Below, piece by piece: positions 6,700 through 8,315 of a DNA stretch of 8,315 nt; within the stretch, counting starts at the first letter, position 1; the number at the start of each line of letters is the position of its first letter. Where the stretch lies: NCBI GenBank assembly GCA_937896295.1, contig CALBME010000197.1, forward strand, positions 1 through 8,315, in the 5' to 3' direction. The DNA comes from an uncultured Micavibrio sp. (lineage in GTDB: Bacteria > Pseudomonadota > Alphaproteobacteria > Micavibrionales > UBA1664). Below the pieces are notes generated by a model. That model saw only the letters and a program-made list of their open reading frames with translations. It was not told where the DNA came from and did not search any database. The position numbers were made by a program, and so were the translations under genes.

Positions 6700-6717
6700 A
6701 TGTCAGAAATTTGACAT
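6700..6717. repeat. Inverted repeat ATGTCA-N6-TGACAT overlapping a -35 element
   Basis: Perfect 6-base arms ATGTCA (6700-6705) and TGACAT (6712-6717) flank GAAATT. The right arm contains most of the TTGACA -35 element at 6711-6716, so a bound protein would block the promoter. Further TGACA or TGTCA half-sites follow at 6749 and 6780-6789. The AT-rich stem without a T-run is not a terminator. Confidence 0.6.
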
Positions 6718-6740
6718 TATTCTAAAAACGGGCCTAGCGT
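6711..6740 (+). promoter_or_regulatory. Candidate promoter for the GNAT-like gene
   Basis: A perfect TTGACA (6711-6716) and TAGCGT (6735-6740) are separated by 18 bases. A start near 6747 would give a leader of about 37 bases before the ATG at 6784. The spacing and the -10 form match the candidate at 5861-5890. Confidence 0.5.
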
Positions 6741-6783
6741 CTGGTTCGTGACAATTGCATAACCCAAACGAACTGAACATGTC

Positions 6784-7335
6784 ATGACAACCATCGCTTT
6801 CAAGCATCACGCCTTCACCGCCGCGCCCGTTACCACCCCTGTCGAAATGCAGCTGGTCCGTGCTTTCCTTGCGGCCGTCAATAATCGTGTCCCCTCGCTC
6901 GACGATATGCTCGAGCTGAGCCAGCACAGCCCGCAATGGATCCAGACGGTCCGCCGCGAAGGTACGCAAGACTATGTCGGTGCTTTTAGCGTCCTGCCGC
7001 TGAACCGAGGGGCCAAGACGCTGATCGCCACCAACCTGATGAGCGGCGCCGAACTGCGTCTCGACCAACTGGCACCCGCCGATCAGACGCCTGCGGGCCT
7101 TTACATGGGCGAAGTCATCGCCCTGCCGGACCGGTTCGCCCGCGCGGCCACGGTAAAGGCGTTTTCCCAAAAAATGGAAGAAGTATCAAATGGTTATGAA
7201 ATCCCCGTCTATACGCGCCCGCGTACGGAAGAGGGGCTTCGCCTGGCTGAAAGCCTGCATTTCAAGCCGGTCAACCGGATGGGTTTCCAGCTGGGTTCGA
7301 TGAATTTCGCCCGCAAGCTGGCTCATACGCTGTAA
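6784..7335 (+). CDS. Putative GNAT-fold acetyltransferase-like protein
   Basis: This 183-residue protein would be a small cytoplasmic enzyme if the fold guess is right. The best clue is near the C-terminus, where GLRLAESLHFKPVN (151-164) resembles the last helix and strand of GNAT acetyltransferases, whose consensus often reads like a(x)lYexlGF. Residues 64-73 (YVGAFSVLPL) could be the central strands that in this family lead towards the substrate site. However, the acyl-CoA loop (Q/R-x-x-G-x-G/A) is not evident after the strand at about 109-115, so it may be a divergent or inactive member. The ATG at 6784 is preceded by no good ribosome site; an ATG at 6779 is out of frame and hits a stop at once. 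The start codon lies inside the palindrome TGTCATGACA (6780-6789). A hairpin follows the stop. Confidence 0.6.
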   Translation: MTTIAFKHHAFTAAPVTTPVEMQLVRAFLAAVNNRVPSLDDMLELSQHSPQWIQTVRREGTQDYVGAFSVLPLNRGAKTLIATNLMSGAELRLDQLAPADQTPAGLYMGEVIALPDRFARAATVKAFSQKMEEVSNGYEIPVYTRPRTEEGLRLAESLHFKPVNRMGFQLGSMNFARKLAHTL

Positions 7336-7337
7336 AA

Positions 7338-7358
7338 AGACCTTGATTTCCAAGGTTT
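7338..7358 (+). terminator. Weak hairpin after the GNAT-like gene
   Basis: AGACCTTG (7338-7345) pairs with CAAGGTTT (7351-7358) with one G·T pair around the loop ATTTC. An A-run precedes it but only TTTAAA follows, so termination would be weak. It begins just after the stop codon at 7333-7335. Its arms carry the same CCTTG/CAAGG sequences that recur in the rpsB leader, so it might instead belong to that leader. Confidence 0.45.
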
Positions 7359-7371
7359 AAAGCGTCATAAC
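7343..7371 (+). promoter_or_regulatory. Tentative rpsB promoter
   Basis: TTGATT (7343-7348) and CATAAC (7366-7371) are 17 bases apart and each matches 4 of 6 consensus positions. Transcription from here would give a leader of about 95 bases before rpsB. The -35 lies inside the preceding hairpin, and no better pair is visible in the gap. Confidence 0.3.
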
Positions 7372-7405
7372 CACGCCATCTCACAGGCGGGATTCCTGTA
7401 ACAGT

Positions 7406-7435
7406 GCCAAGGGTTCATCCCCTTGGCCAAGGCCC
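7406..7435 (+). promoter_or_regulatory. Structured rpsB leader, candidate S2 autoregulatory element
   Basis: GCCAAGGG (7406-7413) and CCCTTGGC (7420-7427) form a perfect 8-base-pair hairpin with loop TTCATC. A third segment, GGCCAAGG (7425-7432), repeats the first arm, so CCTTGG at 7421-7426 has more than one partner and CCTTGGCCAAGG is itself a 12-base palindrome. No T-run follows, so it is not a terminator. S2 is known to repress its own rpsB-tsf message through the leader in E. coli; a similar role here is inference. Confidence 0.45.
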
Positions 7436-7472
7436 GCCGAGGAAACAACTGTTCAGATAAAGGACCTATACT

Positions 7473-8306
7473 ATGGCTATGCCTACCTACACCATGCGCC
7501 AACTTCTCGAAGCCGGCGTTCACTTCGGCCACAACACCCGCCGCTGGAACCCCAAGATGAAGGAATACATCTTCGGCGTTCGTAACAACATTCACATCAT
7601 CGACCTGCAACAGACCGTTCCGATGCTCGACGCTGGCCTGAAAGCCATCCGCGACACCGCCGCCCGCGGCGGCCGCGTGCTGTTCGTCGGCACCAAGCGT
7701 CAGGCCCAGGCCAAAGTCGCCGAAGCCGCCAAGAAATGCGGTCAGTACTACGTCAACCACCGCTGGCTGGGCGGCATGCTCACCAACTGGAAAACGCTTT
7801 CGCAGACCATCGCGCGTTACCGCGAACTGGAATCGTCCGACGTTTCGGGTTTCACCAAGAAGGAAATCCTGGACCGTTCGCGCGAGAAAGAGCGCCTGGA
7901 CCTGGTCATCGGCGGCATCAAGGATATGGGCGGCCAGCCGGACATCATTTTCGTGATCGACACGATCAAGGAAGACATTGCGATCAAGGAAGCCAATGTT
8001 CTGGGCATTCCGGTCGTCGCGGTTGTCGACTCCAACTCCAACCCGGACGGCGTTCAATTCCCGATCCCGGGTAACGACGACGCCCTGCGCGCCATCGAAC
8101 TGTACTGCCAGCTGGTTTCCGACGCCGTTCTCGACGGTATCGCTGCCGACCTCGCCAAATCGGGCAAGGATATCGGCGCTGCGGTCGACGTGAACGTCGA
8201 ACTGCCGAAAGTGGCCCTGCCGATCGCGCAGGTCAAAGAAGAAGCCGCTGAACCGGCTTCCGCCAAGGAACTGGCTGCCCGCGGTAAAAAAGCCGCCACG
8301 GCCTAG
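7473..8306 (+). CDS. rpsB: 30S ribosomal protein S2
   Basis: S2 binds late in 30S assembly on the back of the subunit between head and body and is needed for S1 to join. The match is unambiguous: GVHFGH (15-20), WNPKM (25-29), IHIIDL (40-45), HRWLGGMLTN (96-105), DSNSNPDG (186-193) and PIPGNDDA (197-204) are all family hallmarks. AAGGA at 7460-7464 lies eight bases before the ATG. The reading gives 277 residues, with an alanine-, glutamate- and lysine-rich tail after about residue 245, as seen in some alphaproteobacterial S2 proteins. Caution: the TAG at 8304-8306 includes the first two bases of an adapter-like sequence, so the true C-terminus may lie beyond the window. tsf would be the expected next gene. 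Confidence 0.97.
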   Translation: MAMPTYTMRQLLEAGVHFGHNTRRWNPKMKEYIFGVRNNIHIIDLQQTVPMLDAGLKAIRDTAARGGRVLFVGTKRQAQAKVAEAAKKCGQYYVNHRWLGGMLTNWKTLSQTIARYRELESSDVSGFTKKEILDRSREKERLDLVIGGIKDMGGQPDIIFVIDTIKEDIAIKEANVLGIPVVAVVDSNSNPDGVQFPIPGNDDALRAIELYCQLVSDAVLDGIAADLAKSGKDIGAAVDVNVELPKVALPIAQVKEEAAEPASAKELAARGKKAATA

Positions 8307-8315
8307 ATCGGAAGA
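8305..8315 (+). other. Probable residual Illumina adapter at the contig end
   Basis: The last 11 bases, AGATCGGAAGA, are identical to the start of the common Illumina TruSeq adapter (AGATCGGAAGAGC) and run exactly to the end of the window. A chance match placed exactly at the end is very unlikely. These bases should not be treated as genomic without checking. Confidence 0.75.

Noticed and set aside
6700..6717. Inverted repeat as a terminator of the gene ending at 6688
   Set aside because: The stem is short and AT-rich and has no T-run; overlap with a perfect -35 makes an operator more likely.

Overview
The window reads as a chromosomal housekeeping segment of an alphaproteobacterium. The lolD–dnaE–(unknown genes)–rpsB order is common in that class, and the LolD, DnaE and S2 proteins are of Gram-negative type with moderately GC-rich codon use. 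A lineage near Micavibrionales or Rhodospirillales is possible but is inference only. The odd length, an apparently foreign left end and an adapter-like right end suggest the window is a whole assembled contig whose two ends need care.

Layout. Bases 1-178 are very GC-rich and look unlike what follows; they are joined in frame to the ATPase gene lolD (to 745). A small membrane-anchored or secreted protein gene (866-1153) has its own ribosome site and ends at a strong intrinsic terminator (1179-1205). The replicative polymerase gene dnaE starts only 17 bases after it (1222-4653). Four genes of unknown or weakly assigned role follow: a soluble protein (4723-5232, +), a protein on the opposite strand that shares the palindrome TTAA as overlapping stop codons (5229-5840, -), a divergently transcribed protein (5897-6688, +), and a GNAT-like protein (6784-7335, +). 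The window closes with a structured leader and rpsB (7473-8306), whose last two stop-codon bases coincide with an 11-base match to the Illumina adapter.

How the genes work together. LolD powers release of lipoproteins to the LolA chaperone, DnaE copies the chromosome and S2 is part of the 30S subunit; they are neighbours rather than one pathway. I see no mobile element, CRISPR array, tRNA or rRNA, and no clear new multi-gene system. The most interesting signals are regulatory: a cluster of TGTCA/TGACA half-sites at the GNAT-like gene, alternative CCAAGG/CCTTGG pairings before rpsB, compact overlapping promoters with probable leaderless starts at 5841-5896, and the terminator directly against the dnaE start.
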